Positions 44,321 through 55,839 of a DNA stretch of 64,000 nt are shown in pieces; positions within the stretch are counted from its first letter, which is position 1, and every line of letters starts with the position of its first letter. Below the pieces are notes generated by a model that saw only the letters and a program-made list of their open reading frames with translations, did no database searches and was not told where the DNA came from. Origin of the DNA: Spirometra erinaceieuropaei (lineage: Eukaryota > Platyhelminthes > Cestoda > Diphyllobothriidea > Diphyllobothriidae); NCBI GenBank assembly GCA_902702965.1, contig CACRXP010000642.1, forward strand, positions 203,215 to 267,214, written 5' to 3'. The position numbers and the translations under genes are program-made.

Positions 44321-44329
44321 CGCGCGTAT

Positions 44330-45100
44330 TCTCTATCATTCCGAATATTTTTATTTATATATGAAACCTAAATATATTAATCCCTAAAATTAAACATGTA
44401 ATTTTCTACCAAATGTACAAAAGAAATCCTGTTTTCTGTAAAATATATTTGAATTTATAAGGCCTGCGACAATCGATATGTAAAGTTCATGCTACATAAG
44501 TAGTTGTTTTTTTACAAAGTTTGGATTCTTTAGGTGGTAAAAAGAAGTGCCTTTTAAATCCGACATCCTGGCGAGTCCGAAACGCTATAGGGTTATGTTG
44601 CATGATAATCATTATAACACCCCCCCACTTAAGTTATCCTTCCAAATCGCAAACACATTCCAGACTTTTGGCGGACATTTCATGAGATCTGTCACGCAAT
44701 GCATTTTCAATCATTAGATGATCACTGCACACCTTGATTAAGCTTGATCTCGAGCACCGCCGGCATTGAAATAGCGGAAAATAGCAGTATCGCCTATGAC
44801 ATGGTAAACTGACCTGTGCATTTCTGCCCTGATAATGACTAGCAGCTCAACAAAAAGAGGCCCTATGCGGACCATGCTCCCATTTATGAGTTCAAACTTG
44901 TGACTCTATTCCAAGTTGGTTTCCGCATATTTGATTATCTGAATGAAGGCAAAATAAGTTTGAAACAGTACTGCGTGAACCCATTGGAAATTTATTTTAT
45001 TTATCTCTTTGTCATCATATCCGGGCAGAATTCAGTCAGGTAAGGATTAAGCGCGTCCTTTTATCACATTTATATATAGCAGCGGCGGGCGCTCACTGAT
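44330..45100. other. No gene seen
   Basis: AT-rich, with a short C run at 44622; no supported feature. Confidence 0.45.
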
Positions 45101-45119
45101 CATTTTACGGGATTTATGT

Positions 45120-45580
45120 ATTTACCAAGAAATGAGAGAAACTCATCCATTGTCTTTCCGAAGCAAACAGCTTTTTGAAGATTATAGACCTAACGATCTG
45201 CCTTCCACCGACCAGGCTGAAGTCGGCCAAGCCATGATTGCAGAGAGGGGACGACATAGTGTGGGGGTAGAATGATACAGAGGTGTTTAGGCTTGTTTGC
45301 CTTCATTCAGCCAATCATAACCCTGATTACCAGTTGAACAGCCGACAAATCTGTGTGTGCACATTCCCCTTAGTGAATGACCATCGGATCTGAAGTGACG
45401 AAACATAGCAGATAATGATGTGTTTACGGACTTCGGTTCAACGAATTGTTGATGGCTCGTCTGATGGAACCCAACGGTGAACCATTTACAGCAGGTTCGC
45501 GAACGCATGTTTGTGTTTCCAGTCTCAGCCGGTGTTCAGGATTATGATTAGTTGAGTGGAGGCAAGGAAGCCCGAGACAA
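45120..45580. repeat. Unclassified repeat, relative of 57.09-57.60 kb
   Basis: GAAGTCGGCCAAGC(C/T)ATGAT, GCTTGTTTG(C/T)CTTCATT and AGCCAATCATAACCCTGA occur here and at 57.2-57.3 kb. Within this copy, 45493-45580 carries the inverted form (GTTTGTGTTTCCAG..GATTATGATTAGTT), so it is itself a partial inverted repeat. No coding or RNA signature recognised. Confidence 0.65.
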
Positions 45581-45589
45581 TTCCATATG

Positions 45590-46900
45590 AATCTGGCACA
45601 TCCTCTGGCACCCCCTACCCTTAGAATCTGTCGTCTTCGTTACGTGTGTATTTCTTGTGTCCTGGGACTCTATCTGAAGACTTCGCTAGCTGTTGCGCAG
45701 CTATTCTTATTATATGCAGATATGTTTACGTGAGGCAAGTACGAGAAGGACTGGACAGCTAGTCCGTAACTCAGTCGGTAAATCTCTGAACTGAATAACA
45801 TCCAATGATCAGAGTGCGGAATCGAGGCTTAGATGCTACAAATCCGAGTCTTGTTACTGATGGCGGAAAACGTCTTATAAATCATAAATGGCCATTTAAG
45901 CCTACCTTGTCTTCTTGAGCAATCTCATTCTGCCAATAGTCGCCAGAAAAGTGCATGCAAGGCTCTAAATCGGACACCAAGGCGCAACGAGCGAACAGGT
46001 ACCGCAATCCAATCAGTAAACGCATTGATAACGTGACTGATATATACAAGAAAGTAGCACCCGAGCGCGATCGGTGAGTAATCCACTACTACGGTTAATA
46101 CCGCCCGCTCGCAAGCGAAAAAAGAAAAAAAGCCGAGCGCCAGGCCCTGGACTTCTAAACAACGAGTCACCTGTTTACCCACCAGGGGCTGGATATGGCT
46201 AATTGATGGCGTCTTTTAATTCAGGAATCGCCATTCCAGTCTCCCTTGAATTTGTCAGTAACGTAATGCTGCAAGCATTTTTCTGACTCAAGACTTAGGC
46301 ATTTGGCAGTGTAGTATGAGTTTAAATTCACAGCAGCAAGAGGAAGCGCAATGCTTGAGTAGAACCAACACTCGCCAGCCAGCCCAATAGACCAAAATAT
46401 AAGACATATAAGATGCTAGTTTATTGTGGTTGCTATGTGCTGAGGGATTGCGCAGAACTCAATAGAAATAAAATGTATATATCTGAGGCCGTCACGCGTG
46501 CCTTCCAAATATAGTGTGTGCATAATTCGTGGAAGCAGGCAAAAACACAAATGCTGCCATTAAGAATAGGTGGTAGGCTATGATTGTGGCAAGACTGTCA
46601 GCGTACATTAGGCGTCTTAGTCATAGCATGTGCGGTATTTAGCCTTATTGACTGGTCTCATGGCGAGTAAAACGCTGCTGAATCTGTAGCCCGTCATCCA
46701 AATCGTAAATTTTCCAGCCGGTAGCGGATTCCAGTTCACCCGTTACCGCTTCTCTGATTCAAAGTCCCTATCAGATGAACCGGAGTGGAGTCTGCAGTAT
46801 TTCAATATTCTCTTCACCAAATACTCATGTTATGTTCGGTTGTCATTATCAAGACAACATCCGAAGTTCTCCTGAATAATTCAATTCATCGAAAACCCAA
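45590..46900. other. Mostly featureless; one decayed repeat
   Basis: A decayed tRNA-headed repeat lies at about 46130-46275 (GGACTTCTAAACAACGAGTC, then CGCCATTCCAGTCTCCCTTG and a TTTGTCAGTAACGTAAT stretch). A tRNA-like stretch at 45760-45850 (GTAACTCAGTCGGTAAATC) is too weak to call. Nothing else is supported. Confidence 0.45.
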
Positions 46901-48014
46901 CCCAACTTAAATTGCATTCTGGAAGTTTTTTTACTGTTTGTTTGATTTACGCCTTACATATGTTCCTGGAGATGTGCTTAGGCTTGCATTTGAGGTAAAA
47001 ATTATTGTTTGGTCTAGATTCATTTTGCGTCACCTCGGATATCGCATAGCTGTACGATACTCTGTCTTGTACGTTATCGGCAAATACCCCTGCGGTGCCT
47101 TGAGTCACTACAGCCAATTAGAAGACGTAGAACTGCAAACTAATAGCAGAAGCTTTAGAGCTGTTATTTCGTCATGTCTCATAGCAGCAAGTGCACTGGT
47201 AAATCATTTGTTGCATGAAAGTAAATTGTGGTTAAAAAGAAAGCTGTTGGGCAACAAGTGCTCTTCTGTCATATAAGAAAGATGCGTATAGCGAACAACT
47301 GCATTCATAAAAGCTGAAGCCTACGCATTCAATACGGCATGAAAATGTCAATTCTACTCATGATTTTATGCCTCCCTATTCTGGAGTCTTGTCCGTGTAC
47401 GTCAACAATGTCTTGTTTCATTTGTTACTCATTTCGATTTTTATTTCGATAACTACATAATTTGAACACAGAAGCTTAGTTAGAAATGATAATTGATTTT
47501 CTTTTGGCAAATTCGTAACACATTCGCTACCTGAAAATTATGTTCAATTATGAGTCCTTGATACTCGATATGAAATTTCATCTCAATACACGAAGTCTAA
47601 ACCCAAGTCAGTCCGCCCTGCGAATGTCGATTTTCGCCAGCACGTGACATTCAAATGCCAAGCAATCACAGAAATGCCAATTTGGATGTAACCTTGAAGT
47701 ATTTGCTTAGTAATGGGAGCGTATGGAAGAAGATCAATTCTTGAAGCCAAAATCACAGTGTTTCAAAAGTCTGTTTGTCAGGGGAATGGCAGATCAGGAA
47801 ACACAATGGGGGCGCTGAATAAGCAGGATCAAAACGACGTGTAGGAAGTGACCAGTCTTAACGGTGCTTTGCAACGGTAAAGTAAATGAACGCACGTGAC
47901 TTCTGGTTGACTGTGGATCGTGTAGTATGGGGTTTTATGTCATCACACATTTGCAGGCCGTTGCGGTCATCACACTGCCAGCAAAAATGCACTTACCTCC
48001 GCCTCAAACCATTA

Positions 48015-48160
48015 TGAAAATTCCATTGATCTTTGAAAATTTGATTTTGGTTTATTTTTTTTATTCAACACACTCATTTATATTGCCTTACGAAAGCGTG
48101 TTACAAGACCGTAGGCAGAAATCCAAACAATTTCAGTGTTTTCTTGCATATCGTCAGGTT
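48015..48160 (+). other. Possible first exon of the 49.2-kb gene
   Basis: The frame starting MKIPLIFENLILVYFFYSTH is a hydrophobic leader and ends in KSKQFQCFLAYRQV, which loosely follows NKEQVRFTCSLRRHYVL from exon 1 of copy 3. There is no C-x-C and the 3' boundary CAG/GTTTAA is a poor donor. Weak. Confidence 0.15.
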
Positions 48161-49243
48161 TAATGTTTGGCATGCTACCCCACCCGTTAAACACGACGTT
48201 ACTATTATTTCCGTAGGACACGATCCACAGTCTCAGAGCGTGAAGTGGGATCATACACCATATCGTTGCCTGTTAAATTATAGATTACATTTAAGGGATG
48301 CAAGATAAGTGAGCGTAATAAAGTATGTTTTCTGGATTGCCGTGATGTTTGCTAGGGTACCTCCTACAAGAGACCACGTGAGAATCGCAGTGGACCAACA
48401 CTGCGCCTGGCCGAATGCATGACATACGCTATGGACCTGCGCAGTTATAAAAAATGATAAACATGGTAGTGTGGTGGTATGCCTAGGCGCCCTCTCATGC
48501 CGTGGCAGCCAAGGATGCCAATCCCGTCTCCAATCTGACTGTCTTGAATAAGGGCTCTAGGGGGTGAGGAGGGGATGGCAAGGTAGATACAGCAAAAACC
48601 TTATATGACCATAAGTAAGACAACGCGAACGTCACCGTCATTGAGCCCACCCTGTTGTGGCACACACGGTGAACATCGCCAGAAGCGACTGTCAAACTGT
48701 TGTACAGGACGATCTCATAGCTACGGTCAAATTCAGGAGCTACAGAGAGGACACGGGAGAAAGTGGAAAAATATAAAATTTTGTAATAATTAAATGCAGT
48801 TATAAACTCCACAGGAAATAATAAAATGAGCGACATGGAAGAATTCCATAAAAGAATGACAAAGCAAGGGAACGGGAAATGCTGGGGATCTACTGGTAAG
48901 CCGAACCCGTCGCAGCTGTGTGATAAAGTGCAGGACATTGGCGATACACGTGTGTGTGTGCTTTTGGCTTGTACGTGTGTTTTCATTATGGAATCCTGTA
49001 CCCTCGAAGAGCACTCTTTGTTGTTTTTTTCTCTGAGTTACATTGAAAATAATGAAGTGGGTTGTTAATAGGCGCAATTCTTTTAAAAACCATGTGAATT
49101 CAACTTTTTCCAGAAATCAGCTAATGGCTGGTCTTAAAGAGACAACAGATAAAACAGGCAGTGCGTCTAACTAGCAGAAAATTTGCAGTTAATGTATACG
49201 GCATGGAGGGTCAACCTAAATTATCTAATCTAATGTTTCCTAG

Positions 49244-49885
49244 TGTCCATGCGGAATCAGTCCTGTCCTATTCTAAAAAACAAGCCAAGCCTTGAAGGAA
49301 TAAGTCGAGGTCTTTTACGATGGAAGACGATTCCTCTGTATACTTTCTCAAATCAAGGATTCTCATACGATCTGCAACTTGTAGATATCGAAATTGCTTC
49401 AGTTACAGACTGTAAACATACAATGCCCTCGTTTAGGGAATACAAATTCCGCTGTCGCGCAATGCTTTCAACCGTTCAAATGGCTGTAACACGTCTGGTA
49501 AGTATTTAGTGCGAATAAATGTACCACCTTTATATGATGAAACGTGTTAAATTTATATTTTTCTTGTTTTTGTTTGCAGAAATTTCTTTCTAGCATTACG
49601 TCGTACGGAATAAAAAGAACACTTGATCTACAAAACGTAGATATCCTTGTCTACGGATTGATTGACGAGTGGAGCATGCGGGCAACTAATATTACTTTCC
49701 AGAATGTTGAAAATCATATATTTTCTCAAGACGCTGCAATGAAAAGTGCGCTGAAGATCGTGTGGGGTGGTGTTTTGAATGAACGNNNNNNNNNNNNNNN
49801 NNNNNNNNNNNNNNNNNNNNNNNNNNNNNNNNNNNNNNNNNNNNNNNNNNNNNNNNNNNNNNNNNTCACACGTTTGTTCAATTAG
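49244..49885 (+). CDS. Secreted-protein family, divergent copy 5 (two exons seen)
   Basis: Exon 2 equivalent: 49244-49497, exactly 254 nt, between TTTCCTAG and GTAAGT; it reads NQSCPILKNKPSLEG..RGLLRWKTIPLY..IASVTDC..YKFRCRAMLS. Cysteines and the GLL-W-T, SVT-C and FRC-A positions match the other copies, and the phases are again 1 and 0. The intron is 82 bp. Exon 3 equivalent starts at 49580 after TTTTTGTTTGCAG: KFLSSITSYGIKRTLDLQNV, RATNITFQNVE. It runs into the N gap and emerges in the same frame (if the gap is 80 nt) as TRLFN-stop. No lesion is visible, so this is the best candidate for a working member, but the signal-peptide exon was not found and part of exon 3 is unsequenced. Confidence 0.6.
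49786..49865. other. Assembly gap (80 N)
   Basis: Run of N inside the last exon of copy 5. The true length may differ. Confidence 1.
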
Positions 49886-50734
49886 CGTATCTAAGCATAT
49901 AAAAAGTCGGAAATATCGGAAAAGCCACACTGCGAGAGAGGGCCTTCGTGTAAACACAATATGTGACAATGTATCGTGATCAGTGTCATTATCAGACAAC
50001 TAAAAAAGGAAATTGGATTTAATGCTCTTTGACATTGTATTGCGTATATGATGAATGAGTACGACTACAAACAGATGCACATCAAGGATTTCGATGCAGA
50101 AAAAATCGTTAAGAGTGTGTGTGGCCAGGAATAATTACGCATTTCACGATCCGACTGTGGGTTCTTCCCATAAATACATAGATGAATAAGGCAAGGGAAT
50201 CGAAGATTTTTACCGTGATTTGGAAACCTTATCTAAAACAAATTCGTAATCGTAAGCATTCTTACCGCTGAATTGCTTAGACCCAGAAAAATAACAGGAA
50301 ATAACAGCACGCGAAGACCACATGAAAACAAAACGCATATGTGACAACAACCGTTCTGACTTTTAACCTATAATTTTTTTAATGTGCAGAATGCGAGGCA
50401 ATTAAATTTAATGTTTTAAAACAAGTTTTTTTAAAAGGTTTATCCGTGAAGACCGCTTAATCTCAGACCGATTACTTTAGTCCTACTGGTCTAAGGTTTT
50501 TATTAAGATAAATGTTTGCCCTAAGGTTTAGGATATAGATTATTTATCAGAATCATAATAGACGAGTTGGTGCCCGCTCACGTCATACGTCCTCCGCAGG
50601 CTCAGATAACGGTGACAACATCAGCGAAATCAGCGAATCTAAATATTGCACAGGTGTTATTATGATATGTGTTGCATCATTGTTAGAAAGAGGTAATGCT
50701 TCAATTTATTGGCATAGAATTTACTTCGCGAATA

Positions 50735-51445
50735 TCCATTTTACAAATGAAGGCGAAATTTCCGAGGGCATTTATAAGTCGCTGCCTACGCGGTCGCCAC
50801 CAGAGAACACAAACATCAACGCCACCGACGATATGGCATGCTCTGCCATACATCAAGGGTGTTTCAGAAGCGACCGAGCGCATTGCTGCGGAGCTAGGGG
50901 TTGGAATCGCACACCGCCCCAAAGCCACCATGCGCAACAGGGTCATGAAGATCAAAGACCGGTTAAAACCCGAAGAGCAATCTGGAGTAGTGTATCGCAT
51001 TCCGTGTCAAAATTGTCCTTGTAATTACACAGGACAGACTGGACGCATGCTCGGATCGCGCATACATGAACATAAGCTGGCTGTGAGGCGAGGCGACGCA
51101 TTGTCACAAGTGGCCGCCCACACCTACGAAATGGGTCACGAGTTTGACTTCGCAGCCACCAAAATAGTTGCCCACGCCGGAAACAAAACAGGCCGAGAAT
51201 TGATTGAAGCCTGGCCCTCGGATGAGAACTCGGTCAATCGATTTATCGATCTGGCGCCGGCGTACAGAGCCCTTCGTAGTCACCTCCAGTCGTGCGACGT
51301 CGGTCGATGATTGGGTCTACGTGCCTTATAACTGCCGCTTGTCCTGTTTCTGCCACTACCTCTGACGATGGACTCCTGTACGAGTCTGAATACTCAGGAT
51401 AATAAACGAATTGTTCCGGTGCTCGATTCTTCTTCTTCTTCAAAT
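50735..51445 (+). mobile_element. PLE, 5'-truncated, intact endonuclease end
   Basis: An uninterrupted frame to the TGA at 51308 covers PRAFISRCLRGRHQRTQ, WHALPYIKGVSEATERIAAE, VGIAHRPKATMRN, the GIY-YIG strands GVVYRIPCQNC and NYTGQTGRML, RIHEHKLAVRR with the conserved Arg and Glu, SQVAAHTYEMGHEFDF, and ENSVNRFIDLAPAYRAL. GIY-YIG endonucleases nick target DNA for reverse-transcription priming. The RT is absent. The 3' UTR has CCTTATAACTGC, a hammerhead core, AATAAA and a GATTCTTCTTCTTCTTC tail ending near 51442. This is the best preserved GIY-YIG domain in the window. Confidence 0.85.
51358..51399 (+). ncRNA. Hammerhead-ribozyme-like motif, PLE 3' end
   Basis: CCT, CTGACGA, T, stem II GGACTC/GAGTCT (6 pairs, one wobble, loop CTGTAC), GAA-T-AC-T-C, AGG. 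Core complete except GAAA as GAAT; stem I is 3 pairs. AATAAA follows at 51402. Confidence 0.7.
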
Positions 51446-52200
51446 ATCCATTTTCTTTGAATAACCACAAGTTTTCGAAAAAAATGAAAACCCGCGAAAT
51501 TTCGTAAACAGGTGCACGAATAAACGAGATGAGCGCCAAAATTCCACTGACCTCAAAGTTTTACGGGCGCGGCTGTGCATCACAAATGTCTTCGAGGCCT
51601 TTATTAGGGTTGAAGTTTCATACAGACCGGAGACCAGTATAAGGCGTCAAGGGATGCGACTACAAGACCCACTGCCACGGTAAGAAACATCTGGATTCGT
51701 TTGCTGGATCTTATGCAGTTGCGGGCAAAGCAACTTCGTCGAATCGCTTAACACGCGACAGCTCTGCGGAAACCTGACGTCAAATCTCAGGTCACGATCC
51801 TATCGACGAGACCCGATCACACATTCAACTTTGATGAGGTCGAACTTCTCTTGAGGGAAGATAACCGTGTGAGCCACGAGTTGCTTGAGTAATGGTTCAC
51901 GGGACCTCAGTCTATCAACAGGTGCAACGACATCTCCACTCTATATAAGGTCTGGCCAAAGTAATTAACCACCCAGTGAGCTCGTAAGCCGGTGTGCCAG
52001 CTGACCGTCAGCATCCAACACGAGTGATGAGATTTCAGCAAGTAACAACTTGCATGTTGGTCATCAAACAGTTTTAGCGCCGTTTTAGACAATAACTCTC
52101 GATGAAGGGGAGAGCCACAAATTATCGTAGATATGCTATGGCATAGCGACTGCATCCTATAAAAACTGCAAATTGCAGTCTACGAATCAGCTGATCCTGT
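51446..52200 (+). pseudogene. PLE GIY-YIG and 3' UTR fragment
   Basis: From about 51650 the sequence follows the 15.3-15.85 kb PLE: GGCAAAGCAACTTCGTCG, CACATTCAACTTTGATGAGG, GGTTCACGGGACCTCAGTCT, then the UTR with CCTATAAAAACTGC at 52160. At 51446-51530 a short minus-strand stretch (FENLWLFKENGYL) is the RT-end linker of another PLE, so this too starts as a head-to-head junction. No hammerhead is recognisable after the TATA-like box. Confidence 0.6.
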
Positions 52201-52219
52201 CAATGCCTCTTATCATGCG

Positions 52220-53350
52220 TTCAAGAGAGAATGCGAAGCCTCAGGCGATTAAACCTCTTGTTCAAGCGAACTTTTCTACTGTATATTAACTTGTTAATGG
52301 AGCTCCAAACGTCGTTTCTTTCGGTAATGAATTCTTTGGGAAATTGACATTGCATGTGGTAAGGATCGTGTATATCAAATAATCCCAAACAACAACTTAG
52401 CATGCTCCCGTTCGAAAAATGGCAAACACAACACTAACGTGATAGAACGGAAAGTTTTCCAGATCATTGACAATGTTATTCCTGTCGCTGTTAACGTACC
52501 ATGGATTGGATTAAGATCTAAAGCGTAGGCATTCTGTGTTTTCGAAGGCCTGTGTGTCAGCCTGTAAATGCTCGTACACAGAAACTTTGGCTGAATTGAA
52601 AAGGGGCTCCCTTGAAACATCGACATATGCCCTAATTTATTTGTTTGCCCGCCAACGCCTTACGTGTTCTACCTACTTCGAACGTGCAGTGGAACAACAT
52701 GAAACGTACCTGCGCATTGCAGTCGAAAAATCGTTTTACCCCAGACGCATGCCACGAATGCAAGTGCCCTACTATAGGTAACAATACGTACGCAGCAAAA
52801 CACACTACTTTTCTTATTTTAGTACAGTTGATTCGCTTGAGCCACCACCCACTTTTGAAAACTCTGAAAAAAATGAGAATAAAAGTGCCTGGCTGAATAT
52901 TTGGGTTATTATCACGGGCTTTTGTTTTCGAGAGCTGTTGGTATCCCATTGCGAAGCGGTAGAAGATCCATTTGAAACCCAGCATTGTTAAAAAATGTGG
53001 TACTAGGCTTCGTCTTCCTCAGTGGCTTAGGAGCAGGTGTGACAATTAATAAATAGTGTATTCACAAGTTTAAATACTTTGGGGTAAAAATACAAGAACA
53101 TTGGCTTCACGAAGGTTTTTCGGTATAATGCCTGATGGTAAAGTTTCATTTGATTAAGGACCATTCAATAACTAAACGATATTTCTGTTCAAATGCTTTA
53201 AGAAACGTTTTAGTTATTTTTATTACAGCGTAATCAGCATTGCGTTTTTAGCTTAGCGTAAGCGAGGATACCATTGTTGACGATTTTTTCACTGTCGATC
53301 ATTAAGTTTTAATAAATAGATGTTTTTGCAGATTTTGACTAATGCATATT
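52220..53350. other. No gene seen
   Basis: Short open frames only, none with a recognisable motif. Confidence 0.4.
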
Positions 53351-53361
53351 GATCTAAGTGT

Positions 53362-53445
53362 GAAAACCTCAGCGCCTCGGAGAGAGACGAGGCTTTAGTA
53401 CAGCTAATGCACTAGCCATTTGAACTACGAGACCCCGCCGGACGA
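53362..53445 (-). mobile_element. Second tRNA-like SINE family, copy a
   Basis: Reverse complement of the copy at 53655: minus strand GGGGTCTCGTAGTTCAAATG (box-A-like), a long variable part, then GCGCTGAGG. No hammerhead. Confidence 0.5.
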
Positions 53446-53654
53446 CGCGAGTCAATTTAAATTATGAATTAATCAAAATCCGCCAAAACATCCATGAGTT
53501 ACCTAAGCCTGGTAGACATTTGCTGTATTCTAGGTGAATTACTTAAAAAATCCTGCTTCGGAAGTTAACGTAACGTATCAGACTTTTTGGATTCTAGACG
53601 ATGCAGTAGGTTGGGTGGGAAACTTGGCCCTAATATTATTAAACTCACGCCTTC

Positions 53655-53765
53655 AGGCGGGACCTCGTAGCTCAAGTAGTTAGTGCGCTGGCTCTGCTTA
53701 AGCCTACCACTTACAGCGTGGGTTCCAGTCCCACCGAGGCGCCTAGTTTTTCACAGATGGATCAA
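53655..53765 (+). mobile_element. Second tRNA-like SINE family, copy b
   Basis: GGGACCTCGTAGCTCAAGTA and GTTAGTGCGCTGGCTC resemble a tRNA D-arm with box A, and GTGGGTTCCAGTCCCACC is a box-B/T-arm with a 5-bp stem. The acceptor ends do not close into a normal tRNA, so this is a SINE head rather than a tRNA gene. It forms an inverted pair with copy a across about 210 bp; a third decayed head may lie at 53910. Confidence 0.55.
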
Positions 53766-54269
53766 TGTCAGTAAGACGTATTGAAAATCTTTCAAAACAC
53801 TTATTGATTGTTAAACCTAGTGGGCACCTAATATACACCCGAGGACTTTTTGGAAATCCTAATTGAGTGATCACATTTTATCAAATGTGGTGGATTTCAC
53901 TTGACTCTTGGCGGATCTTCGTAGGTCAAGTGCCTAAACAGATGACTGCACACCAGCCTTATTTTTGGTATCGTGGACGTGAATCACACCTAGTCCGCGG
54001 AGTTTCCATACTTCGGTCAAGATAAATAATATCATGCTGGAAACCGAAAAAATTCCTTCATTAGTTGATTCTTTGGAAAGTTAGCGAAGCCTGGATGTTG
54101 TTTATGCCCTCCGAAAATTCCGACGTCTCCGTAGCATTTTGGCGTCGTGTGGCCATTCAGCGCATAAGGAGGTGATGTTCACGGAAGTGTTAAGCGTGTC
54201 TTCAACGACTTCTCTTTGTTATCAGGATACTGTGAAGTATCGAGGTCAGAGCATCAGCATTCTGAGATA

Positions 54270-55517
54270 CATCCGAACATATGCCGTTTTACGAAGTTAG
54301 AAGTAGAATTTCGGTTCAGATACTTCTGATGATTTAGCAAGGAAGGCCGCCAACACGCGCCAAATCTTGATCTACCACAGCAACACCCGTTGTCCCACAA
54401 ACGCAGCTGTGTACTCACACTATACAAAAGGGCAGATACACACTGCAGCGAGCCAGAAGACAAAAGGCCGGAATTGCTCTACCTTCAGCGCCTCCTCATG
54501 ACAAACGGGTATCCTCGAAATTTTCTAGAATGCAACAGGCAGCCTGTGCCCAGCCGAAGCCCAGTGACAGAACGGTCAAAAGTCTGGCGAGCGCATCCCT
54601 ACATTGACGGCGTCTCTGAGGTGGTCTCCCGTCTCCTAAAGCCACTGGGGATTGGCATTGCCCATCGGCCAGAGTCAAAAATTCGGCATCTAGTCATGAG
54701 ACCTGAGACCCCTCGGCTATTCGGTGAAATAGTAAACCTGATTTATCGGATCCAATGCAGCTCCTGTAAAATGAACTTCGTTGGGGAGACCAGTAAACGA
54801 CTGCATACACTGGTTGGAGAACACATGACGGCCGTAAAGAGAATGGGCTCGTTGTCCCTGGTGGCAGAACATTTCGTAAACTCTGGACACACCGCCCCTT
54901 CCATAGAGCCAAAATCCTGGGCCGAGGAAACGATCGCGTGACCAGGAAAGCCATTGAGGCCTGGTACACCGGCACGAACTCCATCAAACGCTGTGTAGCG
55001 CTTCCCGAAGCCTACCAGGCCCACCGGACGCAGTTCAGAAATTAGAGGAGCAAACGCGGGCCACGACGAGAAAGAAACTTAATTACGGTCTGGTCCACGG
55101 GGGACACAAAAGCAGCTGCACTTCAGCTTGGATCTGGCGAAGGTGCGATCGTCACCACAGTCGAGACACCCACTTATCCGGCAGGTTGGAAAACGGACGG
55201 TCGCAGTAACATAAACGGACCCGACGATGGTGCCAGCGTCACTGCCTCTTATCCAGCAGGTGAGAACACAAGCCGTCACGGGCTCGTAAAGAAGATTTCC
55301 AGCCTAGAACGACAAGTAAGGTCCATGCAAACATGTGTGATGACGGCTAGCGCCCGAACGCCGGCCCCCGACGAGACTTTAACCCGTTGAAAGGAGACTA
55401 TTACCACCTATAAATACTGTGAGGCGTGGTACAACACCCACCTCCGACGATGAAAGTTTGTTTGCTTTTAAAATTTCAAGGCAATACAACTATGCTTCCC
55501 GAGATCGTCTCTTCTTC
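54270..55517 (+). pseudogene. PLE: RT linker, GIY-YIG and long 3' UTR
   Basis: RKAANTRQILIYHSNT opens the fragment; after a one-base shift the frame 54390-54941 runs SHKRSCVLTLYKRADTHCSE, MTNGYPRNFLECN, HPYIDGVSEVVSRLL, GIGIAHRPESKI, then GIY-YIG-like NLIYRIQCSSC and MNFVGETSKRLHT. Near 54900 a second shift moves on to RVTRKAIEAWYTGTNSIKR and a TAG at 55040. The UTR holds CCTATAAATACTGTG at 55407, a decayed hammerhead (CCGACGA..) near 55440-55480 and a TCTCTTCTTCTC tail at 55507, where a tRNA-headed repeat begins. Confidence 0.8.
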
Positions 55518-55650
55518 TCGAGGCTCGGCTGTTCCACAATTCGGGCTTGGGTATGGCAGGCTGAAGACGGCTAATAAGCCAGAAATGGCCATTCCGGTCT
55601 CCCTTGTCTTTATCGGTAATAACATTCTGCCTGGATATATATATATATAT
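55518..55650 (+). mobile_element. tRNA-headed hammerhead repeat, middle part
   Basis: Starts in the tRNA-like box B (CGAGGCTCGGCTGTTCCAC) and runs through the hammerhead (CTGAAGA core, stem II GGCT/AGCC, GAA, ATGGCCAT-T; stem I weakened to CAGG/CCGG) to TTTATCGGTAATAACATTCT and a TA run. Confidence 0.8.
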
Positions 55651-55654
55651 ATTG

Positions 55655-55839
55655 TGTTAGGGGGCGCTCACCGATCGTTCATACGGAACTCACTCGTTCC
55701 GTTGTGCCTTATGGACTCTCTCTCGAGCCCATCCAGCAGCCGGACAGCGGCGCATGATATGTAGGCAGAATGATATTACCGACAAAGACAAGGGAGACTG
55801 GAATGGCCATTTCTGGCTTATTAGCCGTCGTCAGCCAGC
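55655..55839 (-). mobile_element. tRNA-headed hammerhead repeat, 3' half
   Basis: Minus order: hammerhead, CCTTGTCTTTGTCGGTAATA, ATCATGCGCCGCTGTCCGGC, TTGTGCC.. CGATCGGTGAGCGCCCCCTA. It is joined at the hammerhead to the next copy in opposite orientation, so two hammerheads face away from a common centre. Confidence 0.85.
55796..55839 (-). ncRNA. Hammerhead-ribozyme-like motif in tRNA-headed repeat
   Basis: Minus strand: GCTGG, CTGACGA, C, GGCT-AATA-AGCC, A, GAA, ATGGCCAT (palindrome at helix III), T, CCAGT. All core positions fit. Confidence 0.7.

Noticed and set aside
46938..47276. 112-codon plus frame as a gene
   Set aside because: No recognisable motif, no paralogue in the window and no convincing splice context; a supposed likeness of its C-terminus to the family leader did not hold up.
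48495..48986. 163-codon minus frame as a gene
   Set aside because: Composition (Ser, Leu, Phe, Pro from CT-rich DNA) and lack of any motif or related copy suggest chance.
53655..53740. Genuine tRNA gene
   Set aside because: T-arm is good, but the region between the arms is too long and the ends do not pair; an inverted second copy indicates a SINE.
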